The position numbers and the translations under genes are program-made. The notes beneath the pieces were generated by a model that was given only the letters and a program-made list of their open reading frames with translations, was not told the origin of the DNA and did no database searches. A stretch of DNA of 64,000 bases from Loxodes magnus. Lineage: Eukaryota; Ciliophora; Karyorelictea; Loxodida; Loxodidae. This document shows positions 10,170 to 20,585 of this stretch, one piece after another. The stretch covers positions 43,291 through 107,290 of the forward strand of contig CAMPDV010001535.1 in NCBI GenBank assembly GCA_946699065.1, written 5' to 3'. Each line of letters starts with the position of its first letter. Position 1 is the stretch's first letter.

Positions 10170-11583
10170 TATTTAAACATTTAATCATTCTTTAGAGGAA
10201 TTTAATTAACTTATTATATGCTCTCCTTCTAGTTTTCTTAGTAGAATATATCTTTCTTTTGTGCTTATCTTATATCTACAATAAAGTATATAATTCTCAA
10301 ATTTCTTGTCAATATATAAGTCTATGTTATTGTATTAAAGTTAAAATATATACCTTAACTAGCAGCATTGAGTTATATGGATTTATTAATTATTCATTTT
10401 ATAATTTATTACCTTCTTAAAAATAACTGGGAAGCTCTCTTTCTATTTGAAGCCAGTATGTAGTTGCTTTTAAAAATTTATGCTTGCAGTATCAATTTAA
10501 CTAAAAGCAAAATCTTAACTGCTATTTTATTCACATCGCTTTATCTCATAAAATTATAGCATGCTAATCATTAAAAGACTTAGTTGGAGGTAAATAAACT
10601 ATAATATAATTTAGTGCCTTGCTAAGCATACTGAAAACATAGTTATAGCTGCTAATTAAAGATTTATTTTGGATCTTCATCAATATTGAAATCTTAAAAT
10701 AGAGAGATAGCAAACTAATACTAATTTTATAGAGTTAATTTGTAATTTACAACTAAGAAGGAGAGGATCAATTCATTAGAATCTGATAAATGCAAGTAAC
10801 TGTAAGAGAGTTATAATTAAATACCTACAGTATTAAAGCTTATCAAGCTTTAAATAAAGATACATCACAGAAATTGTTAACTTTTATGACTAACTGATTA
10901 AAGAGCAATAACCAACTATTTAAGATGTAGCTCTACTTAAACGTTTCGTGAAACCTTTCTAATTGATAAGCTTACTTTAACTGTTCCTTTACAATAAGAC
11001 AAGGAATTTAAACTTAAACTTAATCTTAATATTTAGAAGCTTAGTACTAATAAAATTTAGTTAAATAAGCAATCTTACAGAGTAAATTTAGCTGGTTAGA
11101 ATTTCTTAAAGCTGGTATAATCAAAAATTAAATTTAGACTTTACTTTAAATCATTTTAAATAATAACATAATTTAAGAGAAATCTAATCAATTATCAGAA
11201 ATTTATCCAAATCTTAAGCTGAAAATTCAAGTCTCAAAAGAAAACACATTATATTAAGAACTTGCCTCCATATAAGCTTTCAACAGTTAAATATAAAATA
11301 CTATAGAAGAACAATCAATTAATGCAGGATTTTAGTTTAAATACGCCTTAAATTTTATCAAAATAGATTACTAAAGAAGAATCTTATATGAAATGATCAT
11401 TCTAAAAGAAGAGATATATCGATTAATGAGGAATCAACTAAAGAAACTATAGCTAATACATAAATAAAATTAAAATAGACAATAAATTACCAAAATAACC
11501 AATAAAAGGAATTTACGTTTTAATTTAGTTTTATCATTAACACCCTAAGAGTAGATGAGAACTTTTACATATTTAAGAGATGA
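10170..11583 (+). pseudogene. Unassigned gene X2 with shared frame shifts (copy 1)
   Basis: Protein-like sequence continues after the MACPF gene. Segments such as GEDQFIRI, VRELQLNTYSIKAYQALNK, FYDQLIKEQQPTIQDVALLK, KLTLTVPLQQDKEFKLKLNL, TLYQELASIQAFNSQIQ and FTFQFSFIINTLRVDENF follow each other in order but in different frames, ending at TGA 11,581. Hydrophobic runs near 10,190-10,400 suggest an N-terminal membrane region. I do not recognise the family. The frame changes near 10,880, 10,960 and 11,100 also occur in copy 2, so they predate the duplication. A fourth, near 11,405, is only here (one G missing against copy 2). Shared shifts could also mark very short introns. Confidence 0.4.
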
Positions 11584-11849
11584 AAAAATGTTTAATATAT
11601 ATATGTTTCTTAAGAATGACTTCATAGAGAATCTTAATTTTAGGAAAATAAAGATAAGACATTAAGCATTAATCCTATATATAGTAAATAAGTATCCGTA
11701 TAACAGTTAAATTAAAAAATGATTTTTTTTCAATAATCGAAATCTGAAAATAATAAACTTATATTCATATTGTTTATGAAAAATACCGCATTTATTTTTA
11801 AAGTGCAAATAATCGATATGAGAGTGACTGCTTATTAGTAAAAAATTAA

Positions 11850-14440
11850 CTTTATTTTACAAAACTTCCTTAACATTTGTAAAATGTTCAAAATGTAAAC
11901 TTACTTATTGCCTCATGTTATATACCAACGAAAGAAATTACAAATATAGATAAAGATATAGCATAAAAAAAATGGAGAAGAACATTCGTCTTTCTAAGAA
12001 ACAACAAAGAAAAACAAGAAAACAAGTGACGAACGAGGAGCTAAAAAAGCAAAGACAGGATAGAGAATCTAGCTCGTCTTCAAAGGAAAAAGTAATGGTT
12101 GGTCCGAATGAACAATAAAACCCTGAAACCAAAAATAACAATTTACTCCAAAGCGAAATCGAAAAAATGAAAGAAAAAATTGCAAAATATGAAGAGATAT
12201 TTTTTAATCAAGGAACTAATGAATTACATAGAAGATTAAAATAACGAACTGCTAATTCTCAAAAGTTAACTGATTAAAAATTCAGTAGTAACAGAAAATT
12301 AGCTTTATGAAATGTCGTAAACTAACTTCAATTAATCACAAAGAATGACCATAGAAGAAGATTAGCACAAAATACAACATTAAGAAAAGTAAAATTAAGT
12401 AAAAAATGATACAAACATAAACAAAAGAATTGATATGCTGGAGAAAAAAGTTTTTTAAAAATAGAAATTAGAAAAATGATATAAAAATTGTTGGTACTGC
12501 TAATCTTGGTATCATTTACTAAGACATTGTAAGAAATGAAGATAACTCAAGTATAATGAAGATTAAAGGACCTGAAGAAACTTAAACAAACTTTGGATTA
12601 CTGAGTAAGGAATATATAAATAGAAACTATGAACAAGAAACTAAGAGAATCCTTCTTGGTAACCGTCCACTTTAAAAAAAGGTCGTGGAGAACAACCACG
12701 GAAAAAAACTTGTCAGCAGAAACCTGGTTGAAAACCCAGGATATGCAAACTTTAATTTTACATTTAGTTAAAATAATAATACTAATAATAAAGATATAGC
12801 ATATAAATACCTCAATAGTATTATAAATTTTAGCAGTCAAATATCTGCTACTTTTTGTGGTGACTTTAATGCTTTACTTCCTAATTATGATAATAACTAA
12901 TCTCTAATAAATAAAAATACTTAAAAATTCCAGATTTTATAATAGCAAATGAATCAATCATTTGAAATAATTAAAAATCTAGCCTTTTCATCCTTAGACT
13001 CATATTTGATGCTATTGCAATTATTATTTATTAGCAACCTAGCATTAAATTCTAATTATTTTGCAGATTTTCTAGTTATTCAAGATTCTGGATTAAATAC
13101 TGATAATTTCCCTTAAAGTATTACCTTGAAATAAAACTAAAAAGATATAGATAAGAAAAATAATGACATTAACTCTAGAAAATGTCAAAATTATAGGATT
13201 TACAAACAAGAAACTAATAGTAAAGTGTTTTATAGGACATTTTTAATAGTTTAATAACTTTACCTCAACACTTTTAACTTTTATGCCAATTCTCTTAAAA
13301 TCTAATTAATTGAAATCCATAAACTGCACTTTGTCTTAAAATTGATCAAAACATTATTGCAAATTACTAAGTTTTCTTTGAAAATATTACTTAAGAAAAG
13401 TAGGATAATATTACATATTAGAGAATTTTTTGCTTACATGGATATTATAATTAGGAAGCTATGAGTCTTTATCAGGTTAAAATAAATTTTATAAGCATTT
13501 TTAGACAAATTTTGGAAATGGAAAAAAGCAAACAAAAAACATAAATAACTCAACAAAAAGCCTTAAATAATGTTCAACCAAGCGAAAAACTTAATTAATC
13601 CAAAATTCGAAATAAAATGAATTTTAATTCTAGGTAACAATGACATTTTATAGAGAATTGAGAGAATTCAGTTTTTGATAAATATTTGAACTTAAGTTAA
13701 GAATAAACTGATACTTCAAATAGAAAAATTGATGAATTATATAAAAATAAATCTTTTGTATTAAATAAGCTAAGTCAATTTTAAAATAAACCTCTTTTCA
13801 CTGACTGAGAATTCTAAAAGTAATAAAAAATTAGCGAATAATAAAGCCATAGGTAATGTAAAGCGGAAATTGTAAATATGCGGGTGAAGAATTGCAATAA
13901 ATAATTGCAAGTTTTGTCAATAATATTTCAGAACATTTTCTGTATTAAATGCAGTGAAGAAATGAATATTCTTCCTATTTTTAAATAAGGATGTAAGATT
14001 TCTTGACGAAACTAACGTCCATTCTTTTACTAATCTATTTATCAAAAATATATGACAAACAAGTAACTCAATAATTATATAAATACATTTAGATAGAAAT
14101 ATTTATCATCCAACTTAATTTGGATATATTCGTAAACATCTAAAACCTAACAAATTTGAAATATCTAATAAATTATTGATTTACATCATAGTTGGTCACA
14201 TTAAGAGCAAGTAATAACTAGCCTAATTGATTTAGTGAAATGTTCGATACTATATCAAGAAGAATACTATTTGCTCATTTAAGAAGACTAAGACTACTCT
14301 TAAACTTAATTCTTGTTTTAGATCGTTTTATGGCATCAGTGATGCTAATTTTTTTTATTGAGAGTTATCTTACAAGATCAATTTAAACTAAAACAGAGTT
14401 CTATAAGGAAGTAACCTAGATCAAATATTGAAACTTTATA
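11850..14440 (+). pseudogene. LINE ORF2 (LINE-2, copy 1): AP-endonuclease and RT parts, interrupted
   Basis: Left of an inserted element, 11,890-11,965 reads LIASCYIPTKE...DKDIA; right of it, 12,803 onward reads YKYLNSIINF...TFCGDFNALLPNYD. GDFNA is the metal-binding core of APE-type endonucleases of LINEs, and the preceding Tyr-x-Pro block is the usual neighbour. Near 14,225-14,350 follows MFDT-SRR-LFAHLRRLRL, a diverged relative of the RT palm MFDSIHRKLLFGHLRRLRL at 44,090. The RT is then interrupted by ORF1-type units at 14,467 and 15,367, and its 3' part resumes at 16,118. Frame shifts and TGAs are frequent. It is the host of at least three nested insertions. Confidence 0.65.
11966..12788 (+). 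mobile_element. Complete ORF1-only element, family A (A4), with 15-bp target duplication
   Basis: The unit is absent from copy 2 (53,155-53,170), which has the uninterrupted site. It is flanked by the 15-bp direct repeat TAAAGATATAGCATA (11,951-11,965 and 12,789-12,803). Inside, ATG 11,973 opens MEKNIRLSKKQQRKTRKQ with ESSSSSKEKVMVG; after a frame shift near 12,215 comes ELMNYIEDQNNELLIL, and near 12,487 the knuckle CWYCQSWYHLLRHC (CX2CX4HX4C). The 3' end has hairpins CGTGG/CCACG and CCTGG/CCAGG and a (TAA)n-like run. So an 823-bp unit with an ORF1, a structured tail and no RT has transposed, probably using the enzyme of a LINE partner. Confidence 0.8.
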
Positions 14441-14466
14441 ATATGATATAGTTACATAATAAAAAT

Positions 14467-15360
14467 ATGTCAGTATTCAAATCAGGATTTTTCGCGGCTC
14501 CAAATAGCAAAAATTATAGACATCCTAGAGAGGTAGGGAAAGGGCACCAAAAAGATCAACCATAAAATTGAATCTCTCACTTCTGAAGAAAAGTCTAGGA
14601 AATTTGTTAAAAGTATTATGCGCTCGGAAGTCTCGAGTCTCATCACAACGCAACTAGTTATGATTAGCTGATAAAGTGACACTGGACCTCCTGGAAAATG
14701 TCAAAAAAATATAGAAAGCCAATAATAGACTGATGGAAAAACTTGAAATTACAGAGGAAATTGAATCGAGACTCATGACTTAAGAAAGAGACCTTAACGC
14801 ATTTTAAATATTTCACAAGACCAGAACAATTAATTATGGCACATCAATAGAAGCAGAAAGAATTTATCAACAAATAGAAGAAAATCAACAAAAATTGCAG
14901 CGTTAAATGGACCTACATGAATAAGGAAATTACCAGTGATAATCGAAGAAGAAAATAACTAAAGATTTAAACCTGAACGAGAAGCAAAGAGATGTTATTA
15001 TTGTAACTCTCGAACGCATATATGGAAAAGATGTTAGAAAACTCAAAAATTTAAATTATAATACTGAAATTACTGAAAGAAGTTGGAAAAAAAGAGTTGA
15101 GACAATAACAACTAAAAAGAGAAAGAGAAAGATTATATTGCAGCAAAAAACGGAAAAATACACAGATAAAAGATATCAATCCTTATCTAGGTGAAAAAAT
15201 ACCTAAAGAACATTATGGAATGCAAGGATAAAAGTGTAGAAACATGTGATTTTTTATATTTAGCCTCTAGAGAAATCTAGAGGTTGGTGGGAAAGAGATT
15301 GAAATATCTGCAAGAACACCAAGCATTTAATTTTGTATTTGTATTTATATTTATTATAAT
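14467..15360 (+). pseudogene. ORF1-like protein, family C (copy C1)
   Basis: Starts MSVFKSGFFAAP, equivalent to FKKGFYTTS in the copies at 27,634 and 31,032. After frame shifts the middle reads NRLMEKLEITEE...RLMTQERDLNAF, matching DRLMENLNKQ...RLMSQERELSAF at 31,370-31,455. The knuckle CYYCNSRTHIWKRC lies at 14,993-15,034, with TGG for its Trp; the 31-kb copy has TGA there. Just after it, FKLQY-TGA-NY at 15,065 aligns with QYW encoded by TGG in the other two copies. The unit is inserted in the RT of LINE-2 and is followed within a few bases by family B. Confidence 0.65.
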
Positions 15361-15366
15361 AATAAA

Positions 15367-16117
15367 ATGACACCTAAGAAACAATCCTCTTTTGACCCAT
15401 TTATTAAAAAATAAGAGAAATAATAAAACCTATCAGAATAAGTTCCTTAATTAGCTTAAGAAAAATAATTTAAGGAAGCTTAAACATAATCAATTTATTA
15501 ACGAATAACTAAATACAATACGAATTAAAATAACAAAGATAAAGGATAGAAAACTAGAAAAATTGATTTAATAGCTGGACTATAATTCACAGCTTTAGAA
15601 GAAACTTTATATAAAATTTAATTGTAAATAGTAGGTAAATTGAATTATACTGATAAATAATTATTCAAGAATCCTCCAATATTTTAATTCCTATTTTCTT
15701 AATTTTAATATCAAATAAAGCAACTTTAAGAAAGGTAAGAATAATAACAAGCAGTAATTTAAAAATCATAAAATTAGTAATCCAGCATTCCAATGGAAAA
15801 TTAAATCTGAATAATAATAATAAGATGCTAGCAAGATTAATTTCTATCGTAAAAAGATTTAGTGCTATAAACTAGAAGAATCATTGCTGAAAAAGATGCC
15901 GAGAGATAACTGAAATTGAAAGAATTAATAAGAAATAAATATTAGACGGTCTTTTCTGCTTTTGATTAGCAATGACAGAACTAATAAATAGGAAGAAATT
16001 TATAATTAAAAAATATAAGAATATAATAACAATTGAAGAAGAAACCGGAAGGAAAAATGGAATTTAGGGGAGATAAGGATGATGGACTAACGAAGTCTTA
16101 CGAAATCCTTTATTTTT
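15367..16117 (+). pseudogene. ORF1-like Gln-rich protein, family B (copy B2)
   Basis: ATG 15,367 opens MTPKKQSSFDPFIKKQEKQ and the frame stays open to about 15,805, where IPMEN replaces IPMEIE: a one-base shift brings TGA at 15,811. The basic C-terminal block of the intact copy at 1,794 is recognisable only in another frame (15,840-15,940). The tail hairpin at 16,076-16,110 (GGATGATGGACT/AGTC-TTACG) is cut off at the duplication edge. Decayed relative of B1. Confidence 0.6.
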
Positions 16118-16640
16118 GGAGAAAATCTGCTTTTAGAATAGCAATCTCTAAAGCTGATACAATATTATCAAAGTATCAAATAATTTTTCTGCATTATTTT
16201 AAAACATTTGTTGTGCTTTTATTTTATCTAAAGCAGAATATGTTGACGATATTTTACCTTGGCTAAATTATCAGGATTTAAAGGAATTTATGATAAAATA
16301 ACTGAACCTTAAAGACTAATATCAAGAATGATTTTTAAATCTTCTTAATCTACTTTAATGAATCTTACTTAATTGATTTAAACTGACCTCTTTGTACACT
16401 TGAAAGCAATTAAATTTACTTTAATTTAAGACAAATTAATCAAAAAATTCTAGACTCTGAAATAGTGTTTTTATTGTCAAAATGCTCTTAATACAATTTA
16501 CCACATTGGAGATTTTTAAGTAAAAACCCTATATAGAAATTAAACAGAATGCAAGTTCAAAGAATTTAACAATTTATAAAATAAAAAGTTAGTCTAATTT
16601 CCTCTAGAAATGTCTCTAAAGATATTAACTCGCGCCTAAC
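16118..16640 (+). pseudogene. 3' remnant of LINE-2 ORF2
   Basis: It resembles 3,770-4,080 of LINE-1: an ISK-x-LSKY-like segment, the run around ATCAAGAATGATTTTTAAATC, and then a Cys-rich CFYCQNA...H segment at about 16,467-16,505, matching the C-terminal zinc motif of LINE-1. It is heavily decayed and is the continuation of the RT interrupted at 14,467. The remaining 16,641-16,925 is AT-rich and I see nothing in it. Confidence 0.45.
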
Positions 16641-16925
16641 GCGAGAAAACACATTGATTAAAAAAATATAATTAAAGTTAATTCCTTTAGGTAACTTATA
16701 CTAAATTTAATAAATATCTTATTTAAGAGACAATTTTATTTATAAACTGAGAATATACTCATTCAATAAATAAAATGAACTAGATTAAGGTATATTCCAA
16801 TCTAATTCAGTACATTTTGTTTATGTAGTTAAGATTTTGAATATAAGCACATATTTAATTAATTTTACTATAGAGATATTGCCAGGATTTTATTAGTCGT
16901 AAAATGATTGCAAAGAGATTAGCAT

Positions 16926-17690
16926 TGTAATAATAATAATAATAATGAATTATAGTGATATCACCCTTGTTGGGTTCATCATTTTTAAAAAGTTTAATAG
17001 TTTTGTTAAATTTTTCATTTTCAGTTTTCTTATGGTTTACTTTCCTAAAGTTACATGTATTGCTGTAGTGCATTTTCCACTCTTAATCGTTGGAAACTAA
17101 TTCAATCGAACTCCATTCCAAGCATTTATCGATTTCTTCTTTATTGTGCATATGCAATGTCCATCAGTATTTCACTTCCAATATACATTTTTTTCCTATA
17201 TACGAGTCCTTCTGGAGTACAGTATAGATTACTTATGGATTTCCGTAACTAAAAGTTTTCTATTCTTATTTTTATTAAAATTTTCAACATTATCTTAAAA
17301 TATGTCCATATTTCCTTCAATACCAGCATAACTTTTTATTCTTTACTATAGTAATTTTTGCTGGTCAAAGATTTGGTTCCACATCCATGGAATCATTTGT
17401 TGTTGTATTTTTTAAAATAAGTTTTCAGGCAATTACGCTAATTGATAATTTGGATTCTATTTGTTCAATTTTCAAATTGACATGTTGGGAATTTTTGTTT
17501 TTTAGTATTTAGGTGCTTGACATTAGGTATGTTATTTTTCCTTCTAGTTCTTATACGTTTCTTAAAAGTTTAAAATTATCCTATTGCATAACTTTGAGTT
17601 CTTGAAGAATATTTTTTTGATCATAAAACAATTGAGATGGATCCTATTTAGAAGGGACTTATTGCAAGAAATTTTCGTTTTTAAATATTT
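16926..17690 (-). pseudogene. ORF1-like protein, family D (copy D1), start codon lost
   Basis: On the minus strand, the position of the family start (17,678) is ACG instead of ATG. The protein then reads NFLQQ...KNILQELKVMQQDNFKLLRN-x-QELEGKITYLMSS, nearly the same as the copy at 41,885. DSMDVEPNL follows, then a damaged knuckle CWY-TGA-RKYGHILRQC at about 17,330-17,290, in which the second Cys (TGC) has become TGA. Two other TGAs fit Trp. The 3' part runs to a (TAA)n run at 16,929-16,945. Length and order match family D at 37,903. Likely dead because of the start and knuckle changes. Confidence 0.6.
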
Positions 17691-19378
17691 TTTATTTTAA
17701 CATAACATAATAAATTAACTTCGGGCCTGCCATTATTAGGCTAACCACGGATTAATGTGCTAATAAAGAAATTTTAAATTTCCTTTCTCCTTCCTTTAAT
17801 TCAAAAATTTTAAACCCTCTTCCCTTAAAACTTGTGGAAGCTGTCGAAGGCCGGGGTTGAATCTCATTTAGAGTTTTCATTCGTTTACAAATGTCGGTCT
17901 TGAGTAATCTTCTATAATTAAAAATCTTAGTTAAATTAAATTTTGCCTCAGCTGTACCTTGCTCTTATCCAAACTTCTATCCAAGTTTACGGCATATAAT
18001 AGGAGAATTTCTGAGACACGGAATACAGAATAAGACTTGCTTATTATGATATTGATTTTCAAGCTATTCCTTAGCTTGAGACTCACCTTCCATATTTTAA
18101 ATTATATTGGAAAGATATTAATAAAAAATTAATTTTATACGACTAAAATTACTTTCACCAAAACTAAACTACAAATTAATTCCAATCATTGGCAAAATTA
18201 TCAATATCTTTCACAATGATTTACTTAAAAAGGCAATTACAAATTTTAAAATAAAACAAAACTAAAAAAATTCCTTAGTAAAGAGTGAAACGATGAAGAA
18301 ATCTGGGACTAGATATAGCATGATGATTGAGACTAAGAGATTTGATAAAGATAAATTTTTATTTTAGCAAAGTTTGCATGTGTTCTCAAAGTAACGATGT
18401 CAAAATACTACAAAATATAAAAAATGGTTTTAAATTTAACTTTAGAATTATTAAAGATAAATAATTAATATAGATTAACTTAGTAATAGTGAATACTTAA
18501 AATTTATTAATTTTACTTTTTTTACTAAATTGCATTCCTTTTATTTTTACTAGCTTATACTGCTTATCTTCGTCAATTTTTAAATTATCTATTATAATTC
18601 GTTAAAAATCTATAAGCCTAAATATTAGCTTAAATCATCTTATAATTAAAAAGAACTAAAGAAAAGTTTGCTTTTGATTAATATGAGGTAAGAAAATATA
18701 GCTGTGAGAATATATTTGTTTTAGTTAAAGAGAACAAAATTTAAAATAAATTAAGAAATAAATATAGTGATTAATGGAGTTTCTCACATAATTAGATGAT
18801 TCAAATTAATTTTATTTATTTAAAATTATACTCTCATGCTCTGAGCATTAAAAGTTAATTAATAGCTGAAATTAAATTAAACAGAAAAAACAAGCATCTA
18901 GAAATCTTAATCAGCAAGAACTAAAAAATATTACTATAATCATTCTATTTAAAATTAGCGATGAAAGCATATAAGTTTTCATCAGTTTTATCTTTAAATT
19001 TCTTAATAGTCCTCACTATATTTTTTGTAATTTAAATTTATATAGATTTAGTCCTAGAGAAGTATTTTTAAAATTATATATAAAGCACAATAAAATAAGA
19101 TTAAATCTTAAAATAAATTAAGTAGAAAAGCATTCTGAAATAGATTTAAATTAAAATATATAATATGTAATTGTTCAGTCTTTTAATTCTAATTTTATTC
19201 ATCTTATTTTCTTATTAAATCGTCCTTAATAACTTTAACATAACTATTGAATATATCTAGGATTATATTTTTATAAATAATATTCTTCATAAAATTTCCT
19301 ATAAACCTAAATTATTTTAGGTAATTTTATAAATAGATTAATATAAATAAATATTATTATATTATAATATAAAATCGA
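17691..19378 (+). other. Possible coding remnant X5 in AT-rich sequence
   Basis: 17,691-17,945 is a mixed patch, somewhat GC-richer around 17,820-17,870, with no match. From 17,946 one plus-strand frame reads PQLYLALIQTSIQVYGIQQE and, further on, YFKLYWKDINKKINFIRLKLL and PIIGKIINIF, which faintly recalls the segment before the RT palm in LINE ORF2. It stays readable with a few TGAs to the SINE at 19,379. The amino-acid make-up is only partly convincing. It could be a decayed LINE or host gene, or chance. Confidence 0.25.
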
Positions 19379-19788
19379 TGTCGACCGCGCCAGCCAAACT
19401 AGTAGGTAATCTGGTGCAGTGTATACTGCATTGCAAGTAATCTCGCACTAGATGTTACCACGGGGAAGAGTGGATAAGCTCTGTTGAGACGTACCTAACT
19501 TACCCCGAGGGTTCTCTCTAGCAGTATGAAAGTTTGACTGACGGGCCTTCTAATTACCGACTTAATAACTATCTCTTATTTGGACCTTATTCAAGAAGAC
19601 TGAAGCATTTGACTCAAGATTTTGGAATAATTTTTAATAAGAAGATTCCCCATTTGGAGAAGTTGACATGACTCATCGGACCTCTAGAATTTAACATGAA
19701 GCATGAGAACATTTTTTAATATTAAATATTAGTATTGAAAGAGCTGCGCGCCAATGAGGTGCTACGCGCTCTATAATCATTTTTATTT
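19379..19788 (+). mobile_element. SINE-like unit S2 with shared 3' hairpin (copy 1)
   Basis: A GC-richer island in AT-rich DNA. The head (19,379-19,715) recurs at 33,524-33,880 and inverted at 20,171-20,585. The tail at 19,738-19,775 is the hairpin GAGCTGCGC-x-CCAATGAG-GTGCTACGCGCTC followed by an (ATTT)n run. Blocks resembling Pol III boxes occur (GCCAAACTAGTAGG near 19,391; GAGGGTTCTCTC near 19,507), but this is weak. No ORF. Interpreted as a SINE whose tail matches a LINE partner. Confidence 0.6.
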
Positions 19789-20170
19789 ATTTATTATTAT
19801 AATATTATTTTTTAAAACCGCCATAGTTGTTCGAAGGTGAACAACAAGGTCATCTTCATCAGAGGTGGGGAATTTAAGTACCCATAATTGACACATGTCG
19901 TCTTCTGCTTTGGTGATGCAATGAGACACAATCCTGCCATGTCCTTGGACCTCCAACAAGTAGATAAGATTACGAGTATTCTAAAATTATATCAGTATTG
20001 AACATTTTTATCAGTACTGAATAATTATATCAGTATTGAACAAGGTTTACCAGTATCTGATAATTTTATCAGTAACAAACATTCTTGTCAGTATGAAACA
20101 TTTTTTTAAAGAGCTGCGCACCAACGAGAGTGCTACGCGCTCTATAATCAAATTTATTTATTTATATTTA
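19789..20170 (+). mobile_element. SINE-like unit S3 with direct subrepeats and shared hairpin (copy 1)
   Basis: The head starts AAACCGCCATAGTTGTTCG (a GTTGTTC/GAACAAC hairpin at 19,828-19,847) and is nearly identical to parts of 58,494-59,016. Its 3' half holds at least five spaced ATCAGTA(T/C)TGAA-like subrepeats (19,990-20,100), then the hairpin GAGCTGCGCACCAACGAGAGTGCTACGCGCTC at 20,111-20,142 and (ATTT)n. A short minus-strand ORF within it is conserved between copies but is likely incidental. Confidence 0.6.
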
Positions 20171-20585
20171 TTTATTATAGTGCGCTTAGTACCTCGTTAT
20201 CGCGCAACTCTTTCAATATTAATATTTAATACTAAGAAAAAATGTTCTTATACTTCACGTTAAAATTCTAATAGTTCAAAGATTCACATCAGCTTCTCCA
20301 AATGGGGAATGTAATTATAAGATTATTCTCGAAACTTAAATTAAATGTTTATTTCTTCTTGAATAAGATCCAAATAAGAATTAGTTGTTAAATCATAAAT
20401 AGACCCGTCAGTCAAACTTACATACTGTTAGCGAGAAATATCGGGAAAGTTAATCTTGTCTCTTCTGAACTTGTCCACCCTTCCTCGTGGTAGCATCTAG
20501 TGCGAGATTAATAGAAATGCAGTATAAACTGAACCAAATTGCCTAATAGTACTTAGACTGCAACCGACATCTATTCTATATAATA
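20171..20585 (-). mobile_element. SINE-like unit S2 (copy 2, inverted)
   Basis: The reverse complement matches the unit at 19,379 over its whole length, with more divergence: the same head, ATTAAATATTAATATTGAAAG junction and hairpin (minus strand, 20,215-20,172). It sits tail-to-tail with the S3 unit, so 19,379-20,585 is a cluster of three tail-sharing units. Confidence 0.6.

Larger units (their letters stand above)
3273..16117. repeat. 12.5-kb segmental duplication, copy 1
   Basis: From ACTTAATTCTTGCTC at 3,273 to about 16,113 the sequence is nearly identical to 44,153-56,460. Differences are mostly single-base indels in homopolymers, a few substitutions, and two clean insertions: an 0.8-kb ORF1 unit here at 11,966-12,788, and a 0.3-kb SINE-like unit in the other copy at 52,476-52,790. 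Divergence rises toward the 3' end. The left edge falls inside an RT gene that continues upstream only in copy 2. Confidence 0.9.

Noticed and set aside
8438-10450. MACPF protein extending to TGA 10,448
   Set aside because: Homology with the paralogue stops near 10,096, and the following codons look like another gene's N-terminal membrane region; the frame is open by chance or the stop signal differs.
14482-14682. Minus-strand ORF at 14,482-14,682
   Set aside because: Shadow of the plus-strand family C ORF1 unit that starts at 14,467.
19379-19720. Group I intron, hammerhead or RNase P-like RNA in the GC-richer S2 and S1 islands
   Set aside because: Conserved core sequences of these RNAs are not present; only short chance resemblances such as GAGAAAGTCC in S1.
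19735-20225. A DNA transposon with terminal inverted repeats (the hairpins at both ends face each other)
   Set aside because: The same hairpin occurs singly at the 3' end of other units with ATTT tails, so the arrangement is two SINE-like units placed tail to tail.
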